A stretch of DNA of 64,000 nucleotides from JAYREN01 sp963663375 (GTDB lineage: Bacteria; Acidobacteriota; Holophagae; Holophagales; Holophagaceae): contig OY760195.1 of assembly GCA_963663375.1 (NCBI GenBank), forward strand, positions 2,232,001 through 2,296,000. Reading direction: 5' to 3'. Shown piece by piece: positions 19,059-27,253 of this stretch. The translations under genes were made by a program, and so were the position numbers. The stretch's first letter is position 1. The number at the start of each line of letters is the position of its first letter. The notes under the pieces were generated by a model. That model saw only the letters and a list, made by a program, of their open reading frames with translations, was not told the origin of the DNA and did not search any database.

Positions 19059-19874
19059 CTATTCCACGGTCACCGTGATGCTGCTCTTGCGATCTTCCAC
19101 GGAAAAAAGGATCGAGCCCTTGGGCAGATCGGCGGCGCGGTCGGTGAGGTTGCCGAGTTCGATGCCCTTGGCGCGGGCCTGACGGATCTGCTCGTCGCTC
19201 AGGTAGTTCTCCATGACCCGGGCCAGCCCCAGGGAGAGCCTGATCGTGACGGGATCGCTCTTGCCCTTCTCTCGGATGCGCATCACCAGGAAGCGGCTGG
19301 CCTGGGGCGAGACGGGGGCAGGCTTGACCCCTAGGCCCAGGAGGGCGACGCCGCAGGCATCGGCGTAGGCGGGCATGGCGAGGCCCTTCTGGAGGGCATC
19401 GAGGGCGCGGCGGTCCCGGGTCTTGGCGAGCTGGAGGGCGGCGGCCACCTGCACCTCGGGGGTTTCATCCGCGAGGGCGGCGATCAGCCCTGGGGTGGCG
19501 CCGGGGGCCTGCCCTTGGCGGATGCCCCAGCAGCGGATCCGGTTCAGTCGGGCCTCCTTGCCCAGTAGCCGCTCATCGGGATGCCTGGCCAGGAATTCCG
19601 TGTAGGCCGCTGCGGCTTCGTCCCAGCGCTGGTCCTGTTCGAGGGTGGCCGCAAGCCAGAACCGGGCCTCGGTGCTCCAACTCGAGGTCGGGTGTTCGGC
19701 TAGGTAGCGGCGATACAGGGCTGCGGCTTCAAAGAAGCGCTGCGCATAGCGAAGGGACTTGGCTTCGCGAAGCACCGCATGACCGGGCGCGTCCTTGGTC
19801 ACCAGGGACTGAGGTTCCAGGGCCGCCGGGGCGGGTTCCAGGGGCGCGAGGGTGAGGAGGATGGGGAGCAGCAT
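19059..19874 (-). CDS. Exported TPR/HEAT-like repeat protein in the ECF operon
   Basis: 271 residues. The ATG at 19874 overlaps the TGA of the anti-sigma-like gene by one base; a TTG one codon earlier is also possible. The N-terminus is hydrophobic (MLLPILLTLAPLEPAPA), consistent with export. Two TPR-like units follow (RFFEAAALYRRYLAEHP and RWDEAAAAYTEFLARHP), then a HEAT-like section (LIAALADETPEVQVAAALQLAKT). The C-terminus has a region SLGLARVMENYLSDEQIRQARAKGIELG. Last gene of the operon that encodes the sigma factor; a possible output or sensing partner. Function unknown. Confidence 0.72.
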   Translation of the reverse strand: MLLPILLTLAPLEPAPAALEPQSLVTKDAPGHAVLREAKSLRYAQRFFEAAALYRRYLAEHPTSSWSTEARFWLAATLEQDQRWDEAAAAYTEFLARHPDERLLGKEARLNRIRCWGIRQGQAPGATPGLIAALADETPEVQVAAALQLAKTRDRRALDALQKGLAMPAYADACGVALLGLGVKPAPVSPQASRFLVMRIREKGKSDPVTIRLSLGLARVMENYLSDEQIRQARAKGIELGNLTDRAADLPKGSILFSVEDRKSSITVTVE

Positions 19875-20557
19875 CAAGAGTCCTCACCCTTGAGTCGCTC
19901 GCTCAGGCGCTGGGCCTGGGCCTCAAGATCCTGGGCACTGGCGAGTTGGCGGAGCTCCTGGGCCCGTTCGGGGCTCAGGCAGCCGTCTTCGAGCGAAAGC
20001 TCCGTGAGCCAGAAGTGCAGCTCGTTTCGGGCGAATTCGGCCTCGGGGATCGTGGAGGGCGTGGTTTGACCGGCGAGCTGGCGACTGGCCTCCAGTAGGG
20101 CCATGGCGAGCACGCGTTCCTCGTTGCGATCCTCCCGTTTGCTATCGCAGACCGGGGGCGTCAGGTCGAAACGCTTGAGAAGATCCGAGGACTGCTGGAA
20201 GAAGGCGGCCCAGAGGCGCCCCTGGCCGCGTTCCCGGGCGGAGGCCTCGATGCGGGCGCGAGCCGCGGACTGGCGCTGGACGGATCGGCCGTGCTGGAAG
20301 GCGTAGACCGAAGGGACGATCGCCATGAGAGCCGCTGCGGCAGCCAGGAGTCCGTTGGAACGCAGCCGGGAAAGGCCGGATCGGGTTTTGAGGGCGGGTT
20401 GCAGCTCCGCGCCGTGGGCCTGCAGGGCGAGATGGAGTTCGAGAAGTTGGGCCAGCTCGGCCTGGATGGCCGGATCCTCCGGCCATTGCTCAGGATGCTC
20501 CAGGAGTTCGAAGCTGGCGGCGTCGGACTTGAGGCGGGTTTCGAGTTCGGGGTTCAT
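19874..20557 (-). CDS. Membrane-anchored anti-sigma-like protein
   Basis: 227 residues with a cytoplasmic N-terminal helical region of about 65 residues, one membrane helix (GLLAAAAALMAIVPSVYAF, about 69-87) and a helical periplasmic part. Its start ATG overlaps the sigma gene's TGA by four bases. This is the usual place and topology of an anti-sigma factor. The zinc-binding HxxxCxxC motif of the ZAS group is absent, so the assignment rests on context and topology. Confidence 0.6.
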   Translation of the reverse strand: MNPELETRLKSDAASFELLEHPEQWPEDPAIQAELAQLLELHLALQAHGAELQPALKTRSGLSRLRSNGLLAAAAALMAIVPSVYAFQHGRSVQRQSAARARIEASARERGQGRLWAAFFQQSSDLLKRFDLTPPVCDSKREDRNEERVLAMALLEASRQLAGQTTPSTIPEAEFARNELHFWLTELSLEDGCLSPERAQELRQLASAQDLEAQAQRLSERLKGEDS

Positions 20558-21132
20558 GGCGTCACTTCCAGGTTTTTGCGGAGCTTGGCGAGACTCTGAA
20601 ACAGGGTTGCCTTGACGGTGCCCTCGGCGCAGCCGAGATCCTCGGCGATCTGTTTCACGGGGTGTTCGTGCACGTAGTAGGCGAGAACCATGGTGCGTTG
20701 GCGGGGGGTGAGCCCTTCCAGGGCCTGGCGAAGGGCCTGGAGCTTGCGGTCCTGATCGACTTGGTCCCAGGGCGAGGGCTGATGGGGATCGGGGGCGTCA
20801 AAGGACTCGGGAGGGGGTAGCTCCCGACCCCGTTTACGGAGGTGGTCGGTCGCTGCATTAGCCGCCAGCGTAAAAATCCAGGCGGAAACGGGCCGACCCT
20901 CCTCGAAACGCTGACAATGCCTCAGGCACTTGAGGAAGACCTCCTGAGTAAGTTCCTGCACCACACCAAGTTCGCCATGCAGCCGCCGGTGGAGGAAGGA
21001 GAAAACCGGGCGCTCGAACCGGGCCATGAGATGGGCCAGGGCCTCCTCGTGGCCGGCCTTCAGCCGCCCCATCCAGTATTCGGGAGTGGCTTCCTCACCG
21101 GAACGAGGTTCGAGCACGCCGACGAGGGTCAT
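20554..21132 (-). CDS. RNA polymerase ECF-type sigma factor
   Basis: 192 residues. Region 2 is visible as ELTQEVFLKCLRHCQRFEEGRPVSAWIFTLAANAATDHLRKR, the typical ECF -10-recognition helix. Region 4 is LTPRQRTMVLAYYVHEHPVKQIAEDLGCAEGTVKATLFQSLAKLRK, a helix-turn-helix for the -35 element. The start at ATG 21132 overlaps the TGA of the lipoprotein gene by four bases. A far longer open frame exists upstream but is antisense-like noise in another gene's frame. Its target promoters are not visible here. Confidence 0.92.
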   Translation of the reverse strand: MTLVGVLEPRSGEEATPEYWMGRLKAGHEEALAHLMARFERPVFSFLHRRLHGELGVVQELTQEVFLKCLRHCQRFEEGRPVSAWIFTLAANAATDHLRKRGRELPPPESFDAPDPHQPSPWDQVDQDRKLQALRQALEGLTPRQRTMVLAYYVHEHPVKQIAEDLGCAEGTVKATLFQSLAKLRKNLEVTP

Positions 21133-22112
21133 GGCTTCCGTTCTTCGGGAGGAGCGCCCTTGAAGAGCCCGGGCTGGGAGATGCGGGACATCACGGCCTC
21201 CAGCTGGGAGGCATTCAACTGGGCCTTCAAGCCGATGCGCCCTTTTTCTTCGAGCACATCCGCCGGATGGGAGGGCGCACCGGGCATGTTGCTGACCAGG
21301 GCCACTAGGCGCTGGATCCAGGGGGAGATCTGCCGGATCCCCTCGGGGGTGCCCGTGACCGCCAGCTCCAGACTGTGGGGCGCATCCTTTGCTGAACTTG
21401 GAGTTACGCTCCAGGCCAGGGCCTGGATGCCCTTGGGCATTTCCTTGGCGAACTCCTTGGGGAGTTTCTGGGAAGCCTGTTCCAGCAGTTGCTCCGGCAG
21501 CACCAGGCCCTGGATGGGGGCCCGTCCATTGATCCACTCGGCGGCTTGCTGGGCGGGGCTGGAGAGGGTCGGTGTCCGGCCCAGAGCCGCCAGGGCGGAG
21601 ATATCCCCGATCCAGATTCGATCCTGTTCGTCGAAAATGAGCCGCATATGGAATTGGTTGTAGTCCATGAGCACGTAGAGCGGCAGTTCGCGCTTGCCCA
21701 CCAGGAGGGAGCCTTCCATGGGGAAGGCCTCCGTGATGGCCATCAGCAGGTTCTTGGGTTCGCGAAAGCCGCCGAGCTGGATGAGGAAGCTGGAACCATC
21801 CACCCCGGCCTTGAGCTGATCGGCGTTGAGCTTCAGATCCATGACGTAGAAGGAGACCCGCCCGGTTTCTTCCGTAGGGTTGATACGGGCCCGCTTCAGG
21901 AAGAGGTCCAGGGTTCGCTCGGCGATGGGGAACTGCCCCAGGAAGGTCTGGAACTCCTGGCGCTGCACCACCCAGGTGGCTTGGCTGGAGACGGCCATCA
22001 CGGTGCCCGCCGGGGCGGAAGTCGCCCAGTCCGGCCCCTTGGGCTTGCGGGCGCCGCACCCGAGAAGGGCGAGGAGGGTGGCGGAGAGGATGAGCTTGGC
22101 GGCGGTTTTCAT
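21129..22112 (-). CDS. Predicted lipoprotein, first gene of the ECF operon
   Basis: 327 residues with a lipobox (LLALLGCG, Cys20) after a short charged N-terminus, so probably lipid-anchored. The body lacks a recognised domain; it has alternating strands and helices such as GTVMAVSSQATWVVQRQEFQTFLGQF and DRIWIGDISALAALG. Because it is coupled by four-base overlaps to the sigma factor, it may be the envelope sensor for that system or its target; this is inference from position only. Confidence 0.72.
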   Translation of the reverse strand: MKTAAKLILSATLLALLGCGARKPKGPDWATSAPAGTVMAVSSQATWVVQRQEFQTFLGQFPIAERTLDLFLKRARINPTEETGRVSFYVMDLKLNADQLKAGVDGSSFLIQLGGFREPKNLLMAITEAFPMEGSLLVGKRELPLYVLMDYNQFHMRLIFDEQDRIWIGDISALAALGRTPTLSSPAQQAAEWINGRAPIQGLVLPEQLLEQASQKLPKEFAKEMPKGIQALAWSVTPSSAKDAPHSLELAVTGTPEGIRQISPWIQRLVALVSNMPGAPSHPADVLEEKGRIGLKAQLNASQLEAVMSRISQPGLFKGAPPEERKP

Positions 22113-22167
22113 GGCGATCCCAGGTCTCAGGGCTACGCAGGCAGCGGCAACCCGCTTAGGATCGGGC

Positions 22168-23955
22168 TCAGGATGCCAGGTGACGGAGCGTGGCGGGCAG
22201 GTGGGGGCTCTTCAGGAGCTGGGACTGCTCGCTCTCGGACAATAGGCCCCAGACCCGCGTGGCGGATTCCCGCGGGGTCTTGGGATTGAGCAGGAGCTCC
22301 GACATGATCGGCGGGTGGGCCATCAGGGTGGGATGGGCCGCGATGGCCTCCAGGATCGAGCGGGGCGTCTGCTTGTTGCGGGCGAGGCGCAGGAGGATGC
22401 TGGGGTCCAGTTGGCGGTCGGAAACCATCTGGTGCAGCGTCTCTTCATCCTTGAGCACGTCCTGGGGCAGATGGCGGATGAGTTCACCCCCGCTGGCCCG
22501 CAGGGCGATGATCCGCTGCTGGACGCTGAGGCCGAGGTAGATCGCCCGGAGGGCTTCCAGGGCGTGCTGCTTGACCTCCAGGTGGGGAATGCGGGGATCC
22601 CGGAGCAGATCCAGCAGGGCCCGGGGCGTCGTGAGGCCCTTCAACAGCCGGAGCGCCGTGGGCTGGCTGAGGTGCACGTTGTGGAGCAGGGCCTCCTGAA
22701 GGGCGGGGTTCTCGCTCCAGGAGTTGTGATTGGCGAGCTTTTCCGCCCGGAACTGATCCATGGCGGGGATGGCCGCCAGCAGCTCCCGGGGCGTCAGGCC
22801 AGGGTTCTCGAGTACGACCGTGAAGACCACCGGGTCGGGATCCCGCAGGGCCGCCATCATCTGTTCCGGCAGGGTGGACTGGTTGGCCATGAAGACGCGC
22901 TCTTCCAGGGAGGCCCAGCGGCCCTCGGGCTGGGAGCCCAGCCCGCTGATCTGAGTGGTGCGCTTGCGCTGGAGGCGGTCGTAGAAGATCTTGATCACGC
23001 GCAACAGATTGGGGGCGCTGCGCTTGGCCCAGAGGGTGATGTACTGGTATTCCGTCTCGTCCAGCTGAGAGAACAGGCTGGCGATCCCATTCAGGGCCCG
23101 GGGGCCCTGGGCGCCCCGGGAGAGCTGCGCCAGGAGATCCCGGCTCACCCGCAGCTTCTTGGCGAAGGCGTCCGGCAGGCAGGGGGCCTCGTAGAGGGCT
23201 TCCCGAATGGGATCGCGGAAGTACCACCGAGCCTCGCTGTAGACCTCCTCGAAGAATTCGGGAAGGGTGGAGGCCCGGAGGGCGTCCGTCAGGAAGTCCT
23301 CGGAGATCATCGGGTTGTGCAGGGCCGCCTGACGGATATCGGCATCCGGGTTGCCGAGACCGTCGAGCACTTCTTCCGCCAGGTGGGTGGTGGCGGTCCT
23401 GGAGACGAGCTCGTCCTTGGAGATCTGCACCGTCATGGGCTGGGTGGCCCCGCGGCTCTTGGGGGGCTCCGTCAGGGCGTCCCAGTCCTGGTCCTCCGCG
23501 GGAAGGGGCGGAAGCTCCTGGGTCAGGCCCGTGGGGCTGACCTGCCGGGCCAGCTGCTTGAGCTGCTGCTTGACGATGGGCTTGAGATCCGGGGAGAGCT
23601 GGGCATAGACGACCTTCACGGTCTCTGCGCGTTCCTCCCGCTCGGCCACCGGGGCGCGGTCCATGGTGTGCATCAGATCGAACAGGGAGACGGCCAATTC
23701 GAGATCCCGCCGAAGGGGCTCCGGGGTGGCCTCGTTCTCGGCCAGGGCCTGAAGGATGGCGGGGTTGATCAGCCAGTGGGGCGTGCGGGCGATGAGGGTG
23801 AGGAGGCGGGGCTGGGCGAGATTGCGGGCCAGACCCTCGATCAACCGGGACTGGCCCTCCGAGGGCAACTGAGGGCGGATGAGCGCCAGGTTGCGGAAAT
23901 GGAGCCTCTCCTGCTCGGTCAGCGCCGCGAGGAAAGAGGGTTCAGAATCCGCCAC
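22168..23955 (-). CDS. Large helical-repeat protein, function unknown
   Basis: 595 residues from GTG 23955, chosen because AGGAG lies six bases upstream. The whole protein is an alpha-helical repeat array with the recurring pattern LxxALxxNPxxPxxLL (for example ILQALAENEATPEPLRRDL, EDFLTDALRAS, LVENPGLTPRELLAAIP, ILEAIAAHPTLMAHPP). This resembles HEAT or leucine-rich-variant repeats and often includes NP turns. Repeats of this kind bind proteins. No membrane segment, signal or catalytic motif is seen. It is followed after eight bases by the HisA-like gene. Confidence 0.75.
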   Translation of the reverse strand: MADSEPSFLAALTEQERLHFRNLALIRPQLPSEGQSRLIEGLARNLAQPRLLTLIARTPHWLINPAILQALAENEATPEPLRRDLELAVSLFDLMHTMDRAPVAEREERAETVKVVYAQLSPDLKPIVKQQLKQLARQVSPTGLTQELPPLPAEDQDWDALTEPPKSRGATQPMTVQISKDELVSRTATTHLAEEVLDGLGNPDADIRQAALHNPMISEDFLTDALRASTLPEFFEEVYSEARWYFRDPIREALYEAPCLPDAFAKKLRVSRDLLAQLSRGAQGPRALNGIASLFSQLDETEYQYITLWAKRSAPNLLRVIKIFYDRLQRKRTTQISGLGSQPEGRWASLEERVFMANQSTLPEQMMAALRDPDPVVFTVVLENPGLTPRELLAAIPAMDQFRAEKLANHNSWSENPALQEALLHNVHLSQPTALRLLKGLTTPRALLDLLRDPRIPHLEVKQHALEALRAIYLGLSVQQRIIALRASGGELIRHLPQDVLKDEETLHQMVSDRQLDPSILLRLARNKQTPRSILEAIAAHPTLMAHPPIMSELLLNPKTPRESATRVWGLLSESEQSQLLKSPHLPATLRHLAS

Positions 23956-23963
23956 AGAGTCTC

Positions 23964-24677
23964 CTATCCGCAGGACTGGCCCTGGGTATCGAGCAGGTCC
24001 GGTGCCTCGAGCACGAGGCGGGAATCGACGAGAACTCCGTGAATCCCAGGGATTTCGCATGCCTGGGCCACATGCTGAGCCGAACGGATGCTGCCCCCCA
24101 TCAGCATCGGCAACCTGCCGTGCTCGGAAATGTGGGCGGCGGTGGAGAAGTCAGGCTTTGCGCCCTCGGAGCCGGGAATATCGGAAAAGAGGATGCGCCG
24201 GAAGCCCTGTTCCCGGATGCGGCTGGCGGCCTCCTTGGGGGTGAGGAGCGAGGATTCGCTCCATCCCGAGGCCTGCACCTGGCCCTTGCGGGCGTCGATG
24301 GTGGCAGTGAGCTGCTCGCGGAAACGACCCAGCAGCTGATCCACGATGAGCGGTGAACGATGCAGGATCGTGCCCACCAGCAGCCAGGTGGCACCCTGAT
24401 CCAGGAAGAACTGGGCCTGATCGGAGCTGCGGATCCCACCGCCGATCTGGATGCAGGCCTTGGCCTTGGACTGGTGAAAACGGTGCATGATGCGCGAGAT
24501 CAGCATGCGGTTGTTGCCCCGACTCCGGGCGGCATCCACATCCATCAGGCACAGGCGATTGCAGCCGCAATCCAGCAGGGCCTCCGCGATTTCCATGGGC
24601 TCGGAGGGTACAGTCTCCCCCCCGGCGCTCGGTGCCAGGCACCCGTTCTGGATCTGGAGGGTAGGCAGGACCTTCAA
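23964..24677 (-). CDS. HisA-like TIM-barrel protein lacking one catalytic aspartate
   Basis: 237 residues, the full length of HisA/HisF. Shared features include the LMDVDAA strand, the phosphate loop IQIGGGIRS (about 77-84), ATIDARKGQVQASGW with Asp128 matching the second catalytic Asp of HisA, and MLMGGSIRS as the second phosphate loop. The first catalytic aspartate (position 8 in HisA, in AIDL) is Gln8 here. No other his gene is present. It may be a HisA paralogue with a different job. The start is a TTG at 24677 with AAAGG seven bases upstream. Confidence 0.78.
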   Translation of the reverse strand: MKVLPTLQIQNGCLAPSAGGETVPSEPMEIAEALLDCGCNRLCLMDVDAARSRGNNRMLISRIMHRFHQSKAKACIQIGGGIRSSDQAQFFLDQGATWLLVGTILHRSPLIVDQLLGRFREQLTATIDARKGQVQASGWSESSLLTPKEAASRIREQGFRRILFSDIPGSEGAKPDFSTAAHISEHGRLPMLMGGSIRSAQHVAQACEIPGIHGVLVDSRLVLEAPDLLDTQGQSCG

Positions 24678-24778
24678 GGGGAAACCTTTCCCTGACGCAA
24701 CCCCCGGATCTTAACGCAGGCCGCGGGGTTGGGCTAGGAGCCCGCCCAAGTATTATGCGGTTCCTGCCCAAGTAATCT

Positions 24779-25477
24779 TCAGCCCTTGGGGTGTGCGGGG
24801 ATTGTCTCGAGCACCTTGCGGGCGGCTTCGATCTGGGCCAGTTTCAGAGAGCGCGCCGAGGCCTGTGCCTGATGGGGCCCCACGGTGACGCATACGGTGA
24901 AGGTGGGCGAATGGTCGGGCCCTGAGCGCCCCAGGGTCTCGTACTTCGGGGTGGGAAGCCCATGGCCCGCCGCCCGCTCCTGCAGTGTGGTCTTGGTATC
25001 GTGACGCTCCCAGGAATCGGCTTTGGCGCTCCGCACGGGATCCAGGAACCGCTTCTCGATGAGCGCACACACGCAGGCGAACCCGTCCTCCCCGGCGCGC
25101 TGGGCATCGAGGAAAACTGCCGCCAGCAGGGCTTCGACCGCGTCCGCCAAGGGTTTCCGGAAGGCCGTCTTGAGGTGACTGGGATCGGCCTTGGGGGGCA
25201 ACTGCAGCCGCAGCTGGAGGTCCTCGGCCCAGCCGTGGAGCGAATCGGTGCTCACGAGGAGATGGCGCAACTTCGTCAGGGAGCCTTCGGGCCAATCGGG
25301 CTTTTCCCGGAACAGCAGAAGACTGAGGGCCGCGCCGAAGAGCGAATCCCCGATGAATTCCAGGCGCTGGTTGTCCGGCAGCACGCCGCTGGAGGGATGA
25401 GTAAGGGCCTGTTTCAGCAGGGAGGGATCTCGAAACCGATAGCCCAGGCGACGCTCCAGGTCGGTACCGCCGCTCAC
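24779..25477 (-). CDS. rnc: Ribonuclease III
   Basis: 232 residues with the RNase III signature NQRLEFIGDSLFG (residues 36-48, catalytic Glu40 and Asp44), the second acidic cluster ADAVEALLAAVFLD and a C-terminal double-stranded-RNA-binding domain (KTTLQERAAGHGLPTPKYE, then the ARSLKLAQIEAARKVL helix). It processes rRNA and structured mRNA. The start GTG overlaps the TGA of the upstream kinase gene by four bases (GTGA), so the two are translated together, an unusual pairing. The gene is complete. Confidence 0.95.
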   Translation of the reverse strand: MSGGTDLERRLGYRFRDPSLLKQALTHPSSGVLPDNQRLEFIGDSLFGAALSLLLFREKPDWPEGSLTKLRHLLVSTDSLHGWAEDLQLRLQLPPKADPSHLKTAFRKPLADAVEALLAAVFLDAQRAGEDGFACVCALIEKRFLDPVRSAKADSWERHDTKTTLQERAAGHGLPTPKYETLGRSGPDHSPTFTVCVTVGPHQAQASARSLKLAQIEAARKVLETIPAHPKG

Positions 25478-27111
25478 TCCTCGCCCCGGGTTCCGCCAGG
25501 GATCTGGCGGTTGAAGGCCTCGCGGTTCATGGCCGCGCGGAACCGCATGTTCGCGGCCAGCTGGGCCCGGGAGATGCCATTCTGTCGGGCCTTGGCCATG
25601 AGGGGCGGAATCTCCGAATAGCGGCCGTCTTCATAGAGAATGGCGATGGCCCAGGCATAGGCGCTGGCATTGGTCGGATTGGCGGAGATGGCGTTGAGGA
25701 AACCCTCTACGGCCCGCTTATGATCCTTGTCCGAAAGCTGGATGGCCTCGCTCATGGTGATGTTGCCGAGATTCTTCCGCTCGGGCACATCCATCCGGCG
25801 CAGATTTTCGGGAGCGAAGCGGCGGACCTCCGCAGGCGTGTCGGGCTCCTTGGGCGTAACCGACCCATGGGCGGGGCGATCCACGGCAGGTAGGGCAGGA
25901 TCCCCCGGAGCTTCAGGGTTCAGGACGGCCTGGTCCGTGGGGTGCGGAGAGGACTGCTTGATTTGGGTCGGGGCCTTGGTTTCCCCGGCAGGGAGCGTCT
26001 GCCCTTCCACCACCTTGGTGGTATCTCCGGTCGCGGGTGCAACCAGCTCGGGGGACTGCGGGTGACCGAAGGCACGGTAGGCCACGAATCCGCCCCCAGC
26101 GACGAGGACCAGGCCGCCGAGGCTGGCGGCCAGGATCAGGCCCTTGTTCGAACGGCGGGGGGCGCGGGGGGCCACGGGCATTCCCACCGTGGCCGGGGCT
26201 GGGGGTGCCGGCGGCAGGCCCTGGGGAGGCACGGGCGCCGTGGGCGCGGCGGCCATGAGCCGGGACGTGGCCTCTTCGATCTCACCCTGCCAGGTGGGAT
26301 CCTTGGCGGCCCGGAACGCCCTGGCGAGATCCTCGGCGGTCTGGAATCGTGCATCCGGATCCTTGGCGAGGGACCGATCCAGAACCATGCGAATGGCCGG
26401 GCTGATGCCCTGCAGGCTCTCGAAATCGATGGGGTCCGGGGGCTCGTTGACGATCTTGTATAGGATGGTGGGCGTGGTGTCACCGGAGAAGGGTTTGCGC
26501 CCCGATAGGACCTCGTAAAGCATCACGCCCACGGCGAAGAGGTCCGAGCGGGGATCGGGCTTGCCGGTGCGGATGTATTCCGGGGCCATGTAGCTGACGG
26601 TGCCCATCACCATGCCGGTGGCGGTCATGTCCGAATTGCTCACCCGGGCCACGCCGAAATCCATCACCTTGGCGTGGATGCGCTTCCCGTCCCGGGTTAC
26701 CCGCACATTGGAGGGCTTGATGTCCCGGTGCACGATGCCGTTGCGGTGGGCGAAGTTGAGACCATCGCAGACCTGGGCCAGCACCTCGAGGGCCTCAGAG
26801 CGGCTCAGGGACTGATCCCGGAAGAGTTCCTCCAGATCATGGCCGCGGACGTACTCCATGGCGATGAAGAGCACGCCCTGGTCCTCGCCGAACTCGTAGA
26901 TGGTTACGAGATGAGGGTGGTTCAAGACCCCCGCGGCCCGGGCCTCCCGCTCGAAGCGGGCCTTGGCCTCATCGCCCTGGGCGGCGTTGGGGATGATGGT
27001 CTTGATGGCCACCTCACGCCCGATGGCGGGATCCAGGCCGAGGTAGACCTCGCCCATGGCGCCCTGTCCGAGGAGCCGTTTGATCTGGAACCTGCCAAGT
27101 TTTTCAAACAT
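25474..27111 (-). CDS. Transmembrane Ser/Thr protein kinase (Hanks type)
   Basis: 545 residues. The kinase domain (about 7-270) has the glycine loop GQGAMGEV, catalytic Lys37, HRDIKPSN with Asp130, DFGVAR and the MAPE box. A Pro-rich juxtamembrane part is followed by one membrane helix (about 350-372, LILAASLGGLVLVAGGGFVAY). The outside region is Pro/Thr-rich, then helical and TPR-like (EGFLNAISANPTNASAYAWAIAILYEDG). The AGGTGG ribosome site fixes ATG 27111 as the start. All catalytic residues are present, so it should be active. It is coupled to rnc. FHA-type readers for its phosphorylation exist elsewhere in the window. Confidence 0.93.
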   Translation of the reverse strand: MFEKLGRFQIKRLLGQGAMGEVYLGLDPAIGREVAIKTIIPNAAQGDEAKARFEREARAAGVLNHPHLVTIYEFGEDQGVLFIAMEYVRGHDLEELFRDQSLSRSEALEVLAQVCDGLNFAHRNGIVHRDIKPSNVRVTRDGKRIHAKVMDFGVARVSNSDMTATGMVMGTVSYMAPEYIRTGKPDPRSDLFAVGVMLYEVLSGRKPFSGDTTPTILYKIVNEPPDPIDFESLQGISPAIRMVLDRSLAKDPDARFQTAEDLARAFRAAKDPTWQGEIEEATSRLMAAAPTAPVPPQGLPPAPPAPATVGMPVAPRAPRRSNKGLILAASLGGLVLVAGGGFVAYRAFGHPQSPELVAPATGDTTKVVEGQTLPAGETKAPTQIKQSSPHPTDQAVLNPEAPGDPALPAVDRPAHGSVTPKEPDTPAEVRRFAPENLRRMDVPERKNLGNITMSEAIQLSDKDHKRAVEGFLNAISANPTNASAYAWAIAILYEDGRYSEIPPLMAKARQNGISRAQLAANMRFRAAMNREAFNRQIPGGTRGEE

Positions 27112-27253
27112 GAATCCACCTGGTTCGGTGCAAAATGAGAGCACACGAAAGAATAAGGCCTCCTCCGCCCGAGGCCAATGGAAGGGTGGCCTCGCTTGGT
27201 ATCTCTTGGATTTACTGCATGATTGAAACATTGCCTATTCGTAGGGAGACCCT

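Noticed and set aside
20554..22059. Sigma factor read as a 501-residue protein.
   Set aside because: The extra N-terminal part runs through the lipoprotein gene in another frame; ATG 21132 overlaps the upstream stop and gives a normal ECF length.
22315..24042. A 575-codon open frame on the plus strand, opposite the helical-repeat protein.
   Set aside because: Antisense to a gene with clear repeats; its translation is Gly/Gln/His-rich and domain-free, as expected from high-GC codon bias, and it has no ribosome site.
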